From: Pseudactinotalea sp. HY158
GTDB taxonomy: Bacteria; Actinomycetota; Actinomycetes; Actinomycetales; Beutenbergiaceae
Assembly (NCBI RefSeq): GCF_009660225.1
Contig: NZ_CP045920.1
Coordinates: forward strand, 3,360,079-3,424,078
Direction: 5' to 3'
DNA length: 64,000 nt
Shown here piece by piece: positions 44,301-51,921 of this stretch. Position 1 is the stretch's first letter. Each line of letters begins with the position of its first letter. The notes below the pieces were generated by a model, which searched no databases, was not told where the DNA came from, and was given only the letters and a program-made list of their open reading frames with translations. The position numbers were made by a program, and so were the translations under genes.

Positions 44301-45291
44301 GAATCCCGGGCGAATCACCCGTGGTGGTCGCCGTGGAATCGCTCGGCAGATACGGCTGACCACTCGCGCTCAACTCGAACTGGTCCCCCGGGTTCTGGCG
44401 GTCCCCGTCGATGTTCTTCTGCAGGGTGAGCATGCTCGGCGACGAGCAGCTGGCCATGTCCGTGGGGCTGAAACCGGTCGGCATGTCTGTCGAATCGACC
44501 TGCACGCCGGTTGCCGGGTTGACCTCGTAGATCTTCGATGACGTCGAGATGAACAGGTTTCCCTGGGCGCCGAACGCGATCCCGTTGCCCTCCGTGCCTT
44601 CCGGGAGATCCGCGAGGAACGTGGTGCTCAGGTTGCCGGTCCCGGCGGCCGTGGGCATGGCGCCGTTGACGCGATAGATATTGCGATCGGCGACGATGAT
44701 GAGCTGGCCGCTCGAGGTGAAGGCGAGGTCACCGTTCGCACCGTTCATTCCGGTGATCCAGCCGGCCTGGAAGCTTGCGCCGGTGCTCGGGTCATAGGCC
44801 CCGAGGAACACCGGCCCACCGCCCACGCCCGGCGTATCGGTGTAGTAGTAGATGCCCGTCTGGGGGTTGACGCCTCCCCGGATCAGATAGCGCGCGTCGG
44901 CGCCGTCCGTGAGCGTCACATCCGGAATGAGAGTGGTCCCCGTGACCTGGTCGTGGACGCGCAGACCCTTGGCGGTTCCCGCGGGGACATTGTCGGCCGT
45001 ATAGACGTAGCGCCCCTCGGCGGAGACCCCCAGGCCGTTGTTCTTCTGACCGGTGATGACGGCGGCCGCGCCGAGGGTGCTGGCCGTCGTGTCGAACGCC
45101 CGGACGTTCCCGAAGTCGTCCTGCACATAGACGGTCGAGCCGTCGCAGACCAGCGGATCCGCGGCATACGCCGGCTCCGCATTCATGACAGTCCCGACGG
45201 CGACGAACGAGGCCGCGACAACTGCCGTCGACGCCGCCATCCCCACCAGCTTCTTCAGCAATCTTCCCCGATTGCGCGTGAAATTATGCAA
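38338..45291 (-). CDS. giant cell-wall-anchored DUF11-like repeat protein
   Basis: A 2317-residue surface protein. In order: signal peptide (about 1-43, cleavage near AYAADP); a beta-propeller-like region (about 45-280, with VYVQDDFGNVRAFD); a prealbumin-like domain (about 290-405); one divergent DUF11/DUF7507-type Ig-like repeat (about 407-525); and 14 near-identical repeats of about 115-130 residues with PAITLVK, NVTLTDVAITDPLAGLSELS and LTQADVDAGSVVN. The sorting motif LPSTG (2281-2285), a hydrophobic helix and a basic tail end the protein. The start is TTG 45291, with GAGAGGG about 8 nt upstream; the n-region fits. No sortase is nearby. Probable adhesin or envelope spacer. Confidence 0.9.
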   Translation of the reverse strand: MHNFTRNRGRLLKKLVGMAASTAVVAASFVAVGTVMNAEPAYAADPLVCDGSTVYVQDDFGNVRAFDTTASTLGAAAVITGQKNNGLGVSAEGRYVYTADNVPAGTAKGLRVHDQVTGTTLIPDVTLTDGADARYLIRGGVNPQTGIYYYTDTPGVGGGPVFLGAYDPSTGASFQAGWITGMNGANGDLAFTSSGQLIIVADRNIYRVNGAMPTAAGTGNLSTTFLADLPEGTEGNGIAFGAQGNLFISTSSKIYEVNPATGVQVDSTDMPTGFSPTDMASCSSPSMLTLQKNIDGDRQNPGDQFELSASGQPYLPSDSTATTTGDSPGIQAETVGAFFAQPGDEFTLSEAAAGGADLAGYISTISCVDAATEGTVSTSGEAPSWTVTQPSALAGADVVCTITNEAHAPSIALTKTVSDGGALVVGDTVTYTFAAENTGNVLLTGVDISDPLPGLSTLTYSDWPGAPGELAPGETVTATATLIVTQEHVDAGSIDNTATVVGTPPSGPDVDDTDTASVPLDQQPAITLIKSGETTDGNGVGDVVTYSFTATNAGNVTLTDVAITDPLAGLSELSYDWSAATGEGVLAPGESVSATATYTLTQADVDAGSVVNVATAAGTPPPTFDPEDPGTPIPSDPVEDEDPATVPTTDPAPAITLVKDADLAGQGNVGDVVTYSFTATNAGNVTLTDVAITDPLAGLSELAYDWSAATGEGVLAPGESVTATATYTLTQADVDAGSVHNVASATGTPPGSDEPLPPVEDEVTVPTVDPAPAITLVKSGETTDGNGVGDVVTYSFTATNSGNVTLSDVAITDPLAGLSELSYDWSAATGEGVLAPGESVTATATYTLTQADVDAGSVVNVATAAGTPPPTLDPEDPGTPIPSDPVEDEDPATVPTTDPAPAITLVKDADLAGQGNVGDVVTYSFTATNAGNVTLTDVVITDPLAGLSELAYDWSAATGEGVLAPGESVTATATYTLTQADVDAGSVHNVASATGTPPGSDEPLPPVEDEVTVPTVDPAPAITLVKSGETTDGNGVGDVVTYSFTATNAGNVTLSDVAITDPLAGLSELSYDWSAATGEGVLAPGESVTATATYTLTQADVDAGSVVNVATAAGTPPPTFDPEDPETPIPSDPVEDEDPATVPTVDPAPAITLVKSGETTDGNGVGDVVTYSFTATNAGNVTLTDVAITDPLAGLSELTYDWSAATGEGVLAPGESVTATATYTLTQADVDAGSVVNVASAAGTPPPTFDPEDPGTPIPSDPVEDEDPATVPTTDPAPAITLVKDADLAGQGNVGDVVTYSFTATNSGNVTLTDVVITDPLAGLSELSYDWSAATGEGVLAPGESVTATATYTLTQADVDAGSVHNVASATGTPPGSDEPLPPVEDEVTVPTVDPAPAITLVKDADLAGQGNVGDVITYSFTATNAGNVTLSDVQISDPLAGLSELTYDWSAATGEGVLAPGESVTATATYTLTQADVDAGSVVNLATAAGTPPPTFDPEDPGTPIPSDPVEDEDPATVPTVDPAPAITLVKSGETTDGNGVGDVVTYSFTATNAGNVTLTDVAITDPLAGLSELTYDWSAATGEGVLAPGESVTATATYTLTQADVDAGSVVNLATAAGTPPPTFDPEDPGTPIPSDPVEDEDPATVPTVDPAPAITLVKSGETTDGNGVGDVVTYSFTATNSGNVTLSDVAISDPLAGLSELSYDWSAATGEGVLAPGESVTATATYTLTQADVDAGSVVNVATAAGTPPPTFDPEDPGTPIPSDPVEDEDPATVPTVDPAPAITLVKSGETTDGNGVGDVVTYSFTATNSGNVTLTDVAITDPLAGLSELTYDWSAATGEGVLAPGESVTATATYTLTQADVDAGSVVNVATAAGTPPPTFDPEDPGTPIPSDPVEDEDPATVPTTDPAPAITLVKDADLAGQGNVGDVVTYSFTASNAGNVTLTDVVITDPLAGLSELSYDWSAVTGEGVLAPGESVTATATYTLTQADVDAGSVVNVATAAGTPPPTFDPEDPGTPIPSDPVEDEDPATVPTTDPAPAITLVKDADLAGEGNVGDVVTYSFTATNAGNVTLSDVAITDPLAGLSELSYDWSAATGEGVLAPGESVTATATYTLTQADMDAGSVHNVASATGTPPTVDPENPPAPLPPVEDEVTVPTVDPASAITLVKDADLAGEGNVGDVVTYSFTATNSGNVTLSDVQISDPLAGLSELSYDWSAATGEGVLAPGESVTATATYTLTEADVLSGTVVNHATVTGTPPSGDVVDAADSATVTTGTLPSTGVNEGALQLGVSALALLILGAGIVTIRRRRVSA
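38450..43720 (-). repeat. 14 near-identical DNA repeats inside the giant surface protein gene
   Basis: Units of about 350-390 bp in two head types (SGETTDGNG or KDADLAGQGN) and two tail types (a long PPTFDPEDPGTPIPSD linker or a short PPGSDEPLPP linker) occur in mixed combinations. Long identical stretches make the locus prone to recombination and to assembly errors. Confidence 0.9.
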
Positions 45292-45406
45292 GGCACAGCC
45301 CTCTCAACCCTCGGATCCCGCCGATTTGTCCTGCGAGCGTAGCAGTTCGCGACGGTTCGTCCAGCTTGCATTCGGTTTGAGAACTGTCAAGGACGGTTGA
45401 GAATCG

Positions 45407-46906
45407 TTAAGAACCGGGAGCGAAATCCGGTTCGAGGCTCGCCGCGAGCGCGAGCAGGAGATCCTCCCGGCCCGTGCGGGCGCCGAGCATGGCGCCGAAC
45501 GGGAGCATCGGCCCGGCGGGTTCGGCAGGTTCGGCAGGTTCGACAGGGCCGGCACGTTCGACAGGTTCGGCAGGTTCAGCAGGGCCGGCCTCACCGCCGC
45601 CGACCCGGGCCCGGTGCACGGGCAGGGAGATCGCCGGGGCGCCGAGGATGTTCCAGGTCGAGGTCCACGGGGTGTAGGCGCACTGGTCCTCGAAGTCCCG
45701 GGCCGGATCGGCGTCGTTGCGGATCGAGCCGATCGGCGCGGCCGGCTGGGCGAGCGTGGGTGAGAGCACGAGGTCGACGTCCGCCCAGGCGGAGGCCGCC
45801 TGCCGCTGGAGCTGCTGGCCGTTCGCGATCGCGTTCGCGTAGGCGACGCCGCCGACGCCACGGCCCCGCTCACGCATCCACCGCGTCAGCGGCACGAGCA
45901 GGTGCTCCCGCTCGGGCGGGATGGGGGCCTGCGCGGCCATGACCGACCAGACGTCCTTGAAGGGCTGCCACTGCTCCGCCGGGAACGGCACGCCCACCTG
46001 CTCGACCCGGTGACCCCGGGCCTCGAGGAGCGCGATCGTCTTCTCCACGGCGCGGATCGCCTCGGGGTGCACGGGCGCATCCGGGGTGATGAACGGGGTG
46101 AGCACGACCCCGACGCGCAGCGGCCCCGGGTCGGTGTCGCAGGCGGCGAGGAACGACCCGGCGGCCGGGCGCGGCAGCAGCCGGTCGTCACCGGGCCAGG
46201 GTCGGGCGAGCACGTCGAGCGCGAGCGCGGTGTCGCGCACGTCCCTGGTGAGCACCCCGCTCGTGGCCAGCGCCGCGCCGTCCACCCCGTTCGGTCCCGT
46301 GCTGATCCGCCCGCGCGAGGGCTTGAGCCCCACGAGACCGCACGCGGCGGCCGGGATCCGGATCGATCCGCCCCCGTCGCTTCCCTGCGCGATCGGCACC
46401 ATCCCACCGGCGACGGCCGCCGCGGCGCCGCCGGAGGAGCCGCCCGGGGAACGGGTCTCATCCCACGGGTTGCGCACCGGCGGGGCGATGTCGGTCTCGG
46501 TGTACGGCGGCAGCCCGAGCTCGGGGGTGGCGGTCTTGCCGACCATGACCGTGCCGGCCTCGCGCAGGAGCGTGACCACGCCGTCGTCGACCGGAGCCAC
46601 GAAGTCCGCCAGGGCGGCGCTGCCGGCGGCCATCGGCAGCCCGGCGACCATGTTCAGGTCCTTGATCGGCACGGGCACACCGAGCAGCGGCGGCACGGGC
46701 CCGTCCCCGGCGGCCGCGAGCAGCCGGTCGGCCGCACGCGCCTGGGCGAGCGCGAGCTCGGGCGTGACACGAACGAAGGCCGCGAGGGCGCCGTCCCTAC
46801 GCTCGATCCGCTCGAGGGCCGCCTCGGTGGCCTCGACGGCGCTCGCCTCGCCCACGCGGATCGCCTCGGCGAGCCGGCGGCCCGTGAGATCCATGAGTTC
46901 GCTCAC
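45407..46906 (-). CDS. amidase (amidase signature family)
   Basis: A 499-residue amidase with a Ser-cis-Ser-Lys triad: Lys82 in VPIKD, the cis-Ser in SPGGSSGG (157/158) and the nucleophile Ser181 in [12 protein letters not shown]. It hydrolyses a carboxamide; the family includes GatA, but no gatB or gatC is present and the sequence resembles stand-alone amidases. GTG 46906 has GGAAGG 7 nt upstream. Near the C-terminus a Glu/Pro/Ala insert (about 435-465) is encoded by a GGTTCGGCA microsatellite, absent from typical amidases. An IS110-family element lies just upstream and may have cut the native promoter. Confidence 0.92.
   Translation of the reverse strand: MSELMDLTGRRLAEAIRVGEASAVEATEAALERIERRDGALAAFVRVTPELALAQARAADRLLAAAGDGPVPPLLGVPVPIKDLNMVAGLPMAAGSAALADFVAPVDDGVVTLLREAGTVMVGKTATPELGLPPYTETDIAPPVRNPWDETRSPGGSSGGAAAAVAGGMVPIAQGSDGGGSIRIPAAACGLVGLKPSRGRISTGPNGVDGAALATSGVLTRDVRDTALALDVLARPWPGDDRLLPRPAAGSFLAACDTDPGPLRVGVVLTPFITPDAPVHPEAIRAVEKTIALLEARGHRVEQVGVPFPAEQWQPFKDVWSVMAAQAPIPPEREHLLVPLTRWMRERGRGVGGVAYANAIANGQQLQRQAASAWADVDLVLSPTLAQPAAPIGSIRNDADPARDFEDQCAYTPWTSTWNILGAPAISLPVHRARVGGGEAGPAEPAEPVERAGPVEPAEPAEPAGPMLPFGAMLGARTGREDLLLALAASLEPDFAPGS
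45515..45592. repeat. 9-nt GGTTCGGCA microsatellite in the amidase gene
   Basis: Seven to eight imperfect copies of GTTCGGCAG/GTTCGACAG, in frame, encode [18 protein letters not shown]. Copy-number change would lengthen or shorten the insert without a frameshift. Confidence 0.8.
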
Positions 46907-46924
46907 TGGTCTACCTTCCTTGTG

Positions 46925-47187
46925 TCAGCGTTCTTCGATAGGACGCTGATGCACCCCGGGTGCTGCCGGGCCATCGCCCAGCTCGCTCGACACTGTTGAT
47001 GTCCAGCATGAGATCTGCGAGGTCTGGTGGCTGCCCGGGACGTGTGGACCGTCGATAGGGCTGAGCGCCAAACCCGGTGACGGGGGCGAGCGCCGATCAG
47101 TGAGCGAACCGGCAGACACGTCCCGGCTCCCACAGCACCGTGAGACGAGGGCGCCTCCCCACTGGTACGAGCAGCAAGGAGGCTGAC
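46925..47187 (+). ncRNA. candidate bridge-RNA region of the IS110 element
   Basis: IS110 elements such as IS621 encode a bridge RNA in the non-coding left end that guides target and donor recognition. Here TCAGCGT (46925-46931) and ACGCTGA (46943-46949) form a perfect 7-bp hairpin at the left edge, followed by further GC-rich stems. The octamer ATAGGGCT at 47055-47062 recurs at the element's right end (48461-48468), as expected for a donor-guide segment. Limits of the RNA are not known. Confidence 0.45.
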
Positions 47188-48459
47188 ATGAAGTCTGCCA
47201 ACACACCCACCCATGAACAAACCCTGTGCCTGCCCGAGGAACCTCCCGGCGACGTGACCGCCGGTCTGGACTGGGCCCGTGACGACCACGCGGTCAGCGT
47301 GGTAGATCATCGCGGCCGTGAAATCGACCGATGCATGATCGAACACACCGCGGAGGGGCTGCGCGCCCTGCTCACCTTCCTGGCCCGCAACAACGCCACC
47401 GAAGTCGCGATCGAACGCCCCGACGGACCCGTGATCGACACGCTGCTGGACGCCGGCATCACCGTGGTCGTGATCAGCCCGAACCAAGTCAAGAACATCC
47501 GACGCCGATACGGCTCCTCCGGCAACAAGGACGACCGGTTCGACGCGTTCGTCCTCGCCGACACGCTCCGCACCGACCGGGCACGACTGCGCCCGCTCGT
47601 CCCGGACCGAGACGACACGATAGCTCTGCGCCGGGCATGCCGTGCACGCAAGGACCTCATCGCCCACCGCATCGCGACCGGAAACCAGCTGCGCGCGCAC
47701 CTGCGCAACGCACTGCCCGCCACAATCGGACTGTTCAAGGACATCGACTCCGACATAGCTCTGTCGTTCCTGGAACGCTTCGACACCCAAGACAAGCTGG
47801 ACTGGCTCACCCCCACCAGACTCGGCACCTGGCTGCGCAAACAGGGATACTCCGGACGCACCAGCTCCACCGTGCTGCACACGAAGATCCTCGCCGCACC
47901 CCGCGGACCCGAAGGTGACTTCGCCACAGCCCTGGCCACGATCACCGCCAGCCACGTCGCCGTCCTGCGCACCCTCCAGGCCCAGACCCGCACCCTGGAG
48001 AAGCACATCGATCAGCAGCTGACCACCCACCCCGACGCGCACATCTTCACCAGCCTGCCCCGATCCGGGCGCGTCCGCGCCGCCCGACTGCTCGCCGAGA
48101 TCGGCGACTGCCGCTCCCGATTCCCCACCCCCGAAGCACTCATCTGCCTCGCCGGAGCAGCACCATCGACCCGCCAATCCGGGAGGATCCGCGTCGTCGG
48201 ATTCCGTTGGTCCTGCGACAAACAACTCCGCGACGCCGTCACCGACTTCGCCGCCGACAGCATCAAAGCCAACCCATGGGCCGCGCACCTCTACCAACAA
48301 GCCAGAACCAGAGGCCACGACCACCCCCACGCCGTCCGAATCCTCGCCCGAGCATGGCTCACCATCATCTGGCACTGCTGGCAAGACCACGTCCCATACA
48401 ACCCCAGCAAACACCGAGCACTCCAGCCCTACCTCACCCCCGAAAACAAGGCGGCTTGA
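47188..48459 (+). CDS. IS110-family transposase
   Basis: A 423-residue recombinase with the IS110 two-domain layout. The N-terminal RuvC-like DEDD domain has Asp in AGLDWARDDHAV, Glu in AIERPDGP and aspartates in NKDDRFDAFVLAD. A coiled linker and the C-terminal Transposase_20 domain follow, with GDCRSRFPTPEALICLAG and the catalytic serine region PSTRQSG. ATG 47188 follows AAGGAGG. Intact. Confidence 0.95.
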   Translation: MKSANTPTHEQTLCLPEEPPGDVTAGLDWARDDHAVSVVDHRGREIDRCMIEHTAEGLRALLTFLARNNATEVAIERPDGPVIDTLLDAGITVVVISPNQVKNIRRRYGSSGNKDDRFDAFVLADTLRTDRARLRPLVPDRDDTIALRRACRARKDLIAHRIATGNQLRAHLRNALPATIGLFKDIDSDIALSFLERFDTQDKLDWLTPTRLGTWLRKQGYSGRTSSTVLHTKILAAPRGPEGDFATALATITASHVAVLRTLQAQTRTLEKHIDQQLTTHPDAHIFTSLPRSGRVRAARLLAEIGDCRSRFPTPEALICLAGAAPSTRQSGRIRVVGFRWSCDKQLRDAVTDFAADSIKANPWAAHLYQQARTRGHDHPHAVRILARAWLTIIWHCWQDHVPYNPSKHRALQPYLTPENKAA

Positions 48460-48495
48460 CATAGGGCTTCTCATGCCCCGAGCCTACGTCGCAGC

Positions 48496-48705
48496 TCAAT
48501 CGTCGAGGATGAACGTGACCTCGAGAACCACGTGATAGGTGGTGACGATGCCGTCGACGAGTTCGACCTTCTGCTCCTTGACCCAGGCGCCGGAGATGTT
48601 CCGGAGGGTCTCGGCGGCGCGTTCGACCCCTTCGCGGATCGCGTCGTCGAAGCCGACGTCGGAACGGACGGTGATCGTGGTGACGCGGGCGACGGAGACG
48701 GCCAT
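48496..48705 (-). CDS. dodecin family protein
   Basis: A 69-residue flavin-storage protein forming hollow dodecamers. The sequence MAVSVARVTTITVRSDVGFDDAI, the following GVERAAETLRNISGAWVKEQ helix and the final VTFILDD strand are typical of dodecin. The ATG at 48705 follows AAGGAGG. The nearest neighbour upstream is GH125 (57-nt gap, same strand); no functional link is evident. Confidence 0.93.
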   Translation of the reverse strand: MAVSVARVTTITVRSDVGFDDAIREGVERAAETLRNISGAWVKEQKVELVDGIVTTYHVVLEVTFILDD

Positions 48706-48762
48706 GGATCCTCCTTGATCGGGCCCCCATCCTGGCCGGTCCGCGGGCCCGGCGCAATGGGA

Positions 48763-50109
48763 CTACAGGAGGCCGGCGGCGTCGAGCGCCAGCTCGCAGA
48801 ACATCATGTTCGCCCAGGAGAACCACTCGCGGGTGAACGTCGACGGGTCCCCGGCGTCGAAGCTCTCGTGCATCCAGCCCGTGCCGCCGTCGGTGTCGAT
48901 GAGCAGGTGCAGCAGCCGCCGCTTCTCGGCCTGGTCGGTCGTGGTCAGCCCCTGCACCGCGAGCGCGATCGGCCACACGTGCCCAGGCGGGGTGTGCGGG
49001 CTGCCGACGCCGGCCGCGGCGGGCCCGGAGACGAAGTGCGGGTTGGCCGTGGACAGCACCCGGCGGCGGGTGTTCTGGTAGATCGGGTCGCTCACCCGCA
49101 GGTCGCCGAGCAGCGGCAGGCCGAGCAGGCTGGGCAGGTTCGCGTCGTCCATGAACAGCGCGCCGCCGAGACCGTCGACCTCGTACACGAGGTGGGCCCC
49201 GGGCTCGCCGTGGATCCGGCCGTCCGTCACGCGGCCCGGGCTGAGCTCGGCCCCCTCGTACAGGCCGTGGCGAGCGACGCCGTCCAGAATCTCGAGACGA
49301 AGGTGCTGCGCCTCGGCCGCGAGCGCCGAATCGGAGAAGCCGAGCACGGCCAGATCCGCGATCTGGCGCAGCGCGCGGGCGGCGAAGAGCTGGGCGGGGA
49401 TGTTGTAGCCGTAGGTGCAGGCGTCGTCGGAGGGCCGGAAACCCTGCCAGGTCATGCCGGTGTGGGCGACCGGGGTGCCGCGACCGTCCCGGGCGAGGGT
49501 CTCGGTCGGGGGCATTCCGGCGCGCACGAATCGGTACGCGGAGGCGTCGTGGCGCTGCTCCAGGCGCCACGTGCGCACGATCGCGAGGATCGCCTCGTGC
49601 AGGGTCGGGGTGAAGAACTCCGACGGCCGGATCACGTGCCCGATGAGGTGCCAGGTGCGGTGGGCCAGGTCGACCGGGAACGCGAGGGAGTCGATCTCGT
49701 ACTTGCGCTCCCACAGGTGCGGATCGGAGTCGAGGTCGCCGGGGTGATAGGCGGCGCCGGTGGGGCCGTCGTTGAACGCGTTCGCGTACGGGTCGTGGCA
49801 GATGAACGCGAACTGGCTGCGCAGCACCCCCTGCACGAGTTCGCGGGCCTGGGCGCTCGCGGCCATGAACGGCAGCAGCGGCCACAGTTGGGCGCTCGAG
49901 TCGCGCAGCCACATCGCCGGGATGTCGCCCGTGATCACGAAGACGCGGCCCGAGTCGCCGGCGGTCATCGTGCGTTCGACCGTGTCGCGCGTGTAGGTGC
50001 TGAACCGGGCGGCGATCTCCGCGCCGAGCCGCGGGGCGTCCGGCCATGCCTGCTCGATCCGACCGGCCGCGCGATCCAGTTCGCGGGCGAGGTCTCCTTC
50101 GATGTGCAC
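48763..50109 (-). CDS. GH125 exo-alpha-1,6-mannosidase
   Basis: A 448-residue glycoside hydrolase of family 125, inverting alpha-1,6-mannosidases acting on N-glycan cores and yeast mannan. Conserved blocks: GDIPAMWLRDSSAQLWP, FKCH-like FICHDPYANAFN, WERKYEIDSL, TGMTWQGFRPSDD (containing the general acid Asp region) and GTGWMHESFD...REWFSWAN (containing the general base Glu). There is no signal peptide, so it is cytosolic. GTG 50109 follows GAGGTGAA. It is divergent from the GH5-type beta-mannosidase gene with a shared 145-nt promoter region, suggesting co-regulation. Confidence 0.95.
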   Translation of the reverse strand: MHIEGDLARELDRAAGRIEQAWPDAPRLGAEIAARFSTYTRDTVERTMTAGDSGRVFVITGDIPAMWLRDSSAQLWPLLPFMAASAQARELVQGVLRSQFAFICHDPYANAFNDGPTGAAYHPGDLDSDPHLWERKYEIDSLAFPVDLAHRTWHLIGHVIRPSEFFTPTLHEAILAIVRTWRLEQRHDASAYRFVRAGMPPTETLARDGRGTPVAHTGMTWQGFRPSDDACTYGYNIPAQLFAARALRQIADLAVLGFSDSALAAEAQHLRLEILDGVARHGLYEGAELSPGRVTDGRIHGEPGAHLVYEVDGLGGALFMDDANLPSLLGLPLLGDLRVSDPIYQNTRRRVLSTANPHFVSGPAAAGVGSPHTPPGHVWPIALAVQGLTTTDQAEKRRLLHLLIDTDGGTGWMHESFDAGDPSTFTREWFSWANMMFCELALDAAGLL

Positions 50110-50254
50110 TCTTCACCTCATAGCTTGCGGCACGGGTCTCGGCCGCGCGGGTGGATGGGGCCGGGCTTCGACCATGGCAGGCTACCTGAGAGAGTAGTGC
50201 CAGCACTGGGCCGCCCGGCGGCCGTCGCCATCCTGAGGTCGTGAGGAGACCCGC

Positions 50255-51517
50255 GTGAACGCACCCCGCTTCGGAGTCAACTACACCCCCCGCTCGGGCT
50301 GGTTCCATCACTGGCTCGACTTCGACGCCGCCGAGGTCCGGGCGGACCTCGAGGTGATCGCCGCGCTCGGTATGGATCACGTGCGGATCTTCCCCATCTG
50401 GCCGTACGTGCAGCCCAATCGCACCCTCATCCGCCCGCGCGCCCTCGATCAGCTCGCGGAGGTCGTGACGATCGCCGGTGAGGCGGGCCTCGACGTGAGC
50501 GTCGACGGCATCCAGGGCCACCTGTCCAGTTTCGACTTCCTGCCGGCGTGGACCCAGACGTGGCACCGGGCGTCGATGTTCTCCGATCCGGTGGTGATCT
50601 CCGGGCTCGCCGCCTATCTCGAGGCGATCGCGGGGCGGCTCGCGGACCTGCCGAACTTCCTCGGCATGAGCCTGGGGAACGAGGTGAGTCAGTTCTCCTC
50701 GACCGAGCATCCCGAGCCGCACATGGCGACCCCGGCCCACGCCCACGCGTGGGCCGAGCGGATGCTCGCGGCGTGCGAGGCGGGCGCGCCCGGCAGGGAG
50801 CACCAGATCTCCGAGTACGACCGGGCCTGGTTCTCCTCGGACCATCCGTTCACGCCGGCGATGGCGGCCCGGCTCGGGTCGGCGACCACCATCCACTCGT
50901 GGGTCTTCAACGGCACGGCCGCCCGGTACGGCAACCTGTCCGAGGAGAGCGTGCGCCTGGCCGAGTACCTCATCGAGCTCGGCCGGGGCTGGGCCACCGA
51001 CCCGGCGCGGCCGATCTGGCTGCAGGAGATCGGGGCGCCGATGCCGCCGCTCGCGGCGGACCAGCCCGTGGAGTTCCTCGAGCGCAGCCTCGCCCACGCC
51101 CTCGACACCGAGCGGCTGTGGGGCGTGACCTGGTGGTGCTCCCACGACGTCTCCCGCGAGCTCGCGGACTTCCCGGCGCTCGAGTACGACCTCGGGCTCA
51201 TCGACTCGCAGAACCGGGTCAAGCCGGTCGGGCGCGCGTTCGCGGCGGCCGCGGCCACCGCCCGGAAGCAGGCCGCGGTCCCGGCCCCCCGCAGCACCGC
51301 CGTCGTGCTCGACGTGCCCGACCTGGAGCCGGGGGCCGGGTACAGCGCGAACGGGCGGGAGGTCTGCGCCCCCGGCGGGGAGTTCTTCGAGGCGTGGATG
51401 CGGCTGGCGATCGCGGGCGGGCGGCCCACGGCCGTGCTCGCTTCGCGTGTGGACGACGCAGCTCACCTCGCGCAGCGAGGCATCACCGAGGTGGTCCACC
51501 CGGCCGACCTCGGCTGA
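50255..51517 (+). CDS. GH5-type beta-mannosidase (GH5_18-like)
   Basis: A 420-residue (beta/alpha)8 glycosidase. The N-terminus FGVNYTPRSGWFHHWLDFD, the acid/base Glu in SLGNEVSQF and the nucleophile Glu in WLQEIGAP are arranged as in GH5 subfamily 18 enzymes, which cleave the Man-beta-1,4-GlcNAc left after N-glycan demannosylation. There is no signal peptide. GTG 50255 lies 8 nt after GAGGAG. The pairing with GH125 mirrors N-glycan utilisation loci of bifidobacteria. Subfamily is inferred from motifs only. Confidence 0.8.
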   Translation: MNAPRFGVNYTPRSGWFHHWLDFDAAEVRADLEVIAALGMDHVRIFPIWPYVQPNRTLIRPRALDQLAEVVTIAGEAGLDVSVDGIQGHLSSFDFLPAWTQTWHRASMFSDPVVISGLAAYLEAIAGRLADLPNFLGMSLGNEVSQFSSTEHPEPHMATPAHAHAWAERMLAACEAGAPGREHQISEYDRAWFSSDHPFTPAMAARLGSATTIHSWVFNGTAARYGNLSEESVRLAEYLIELGRGWATDPARPIWLQEIGAPMPPLAADQPVEFLERSLAHALDTERLWGVTWWCSHDVSRELADFPALEYDLGLIDSQNRVKPVGRAFAAAAATARKQAAVPAPRSTAVVLDVPDLEPGAGYSANGREVCAPGGEFFEAWMRLAIAGGRPTAVLASRVDDAAHLAQRGITEVVHPADLG

Positions 51518-51713
51518 GATGACCGGCGGGCTACTCCCACACCACACCACGACGTAGTCCGGCCGCCCCTCGCATTCGGCAGGCAGGTCCCAGGCGGCCG
51601 AGGGGGGCCCGTGACCGCCGCCCGCCGGCAGGCCGTGCCCGAACCTTCAGCCCGTGCTGGCGGGCGTCCTGCTCGTCGAACACGGGCACGACGACGGCGC
51701 CGGGCGCGCGGGC

Positions 51714-51890
51714 CTATGACCGGCGACTGTCGTCGTCCGAACGCCCGAACATCCCGGTGGCGATCCAGGCGAGCGCGACGATCGCCCCGCCGACGGCCGG
51801 ATAGCCGTCGACGTCTCGGAACAGCGTGAAGCCCGCGCCGTAGAGGATCGAGATCGCGAGGGCGATGAAGGCGAGGATGCGACGGCTCAT
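51714..51890 (-). CDS. small two-helix membrane protein
   Basis: A 58-residue hypothetical protein with two hydrophobic segments, ILAFIALAISILYGAGFTLF and AVGGAIVALAWIATGMF, joined by a short acidic loop, and a charged tail. It is divergent from the S9 peptidase gene (31-nt gap). Function unknown. Coding status rests on the clean ATG, good hydrophobic pattern and lack of any overlapping gene. Confidence 0.7.
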   Translation of the reverse strand: MSRRILAFIALAISILYGAGFTLFRDVDGYPAVGGAIVALAWIATGMFGRSDDDSRRS

Positions 51891-51921
51891 CCATCCATCC
51901 TCCCGCACTAGTGTGACGTGC

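Larger units (their letters stand above)
46915..48480 (+). mobile_element. IS110-family insertion sequence (ends approximate)
   Basis: An intact IS110-type transposase gene is preceded by about 260 nt of structured non-coding DNA and followed by a short right end. IS110 elements lack conventional inverted repeats and target duplications, so the exact borders cannot be read. The left end lies between the amidase ribosome-binding site (near 46919) and the hairpin at 46925; the right end lies shortly after 48461. Confidence 0.75.

Noticed and set aside
38185-44541. A 2118-residue open frame antisense to the giant surface protein
   Set aside because: It is the arginine-rich complement of the repeated gene; it stays open because one stop-free unit is repeated. 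It has no start context, no family resemblance, and the sense frame has a signal peptide and anchor.
46915-48480. Terminal inverted repeats and target duplication for the IS110 element
   Set aside because: None could be found, and IS110 elements normally lack them.
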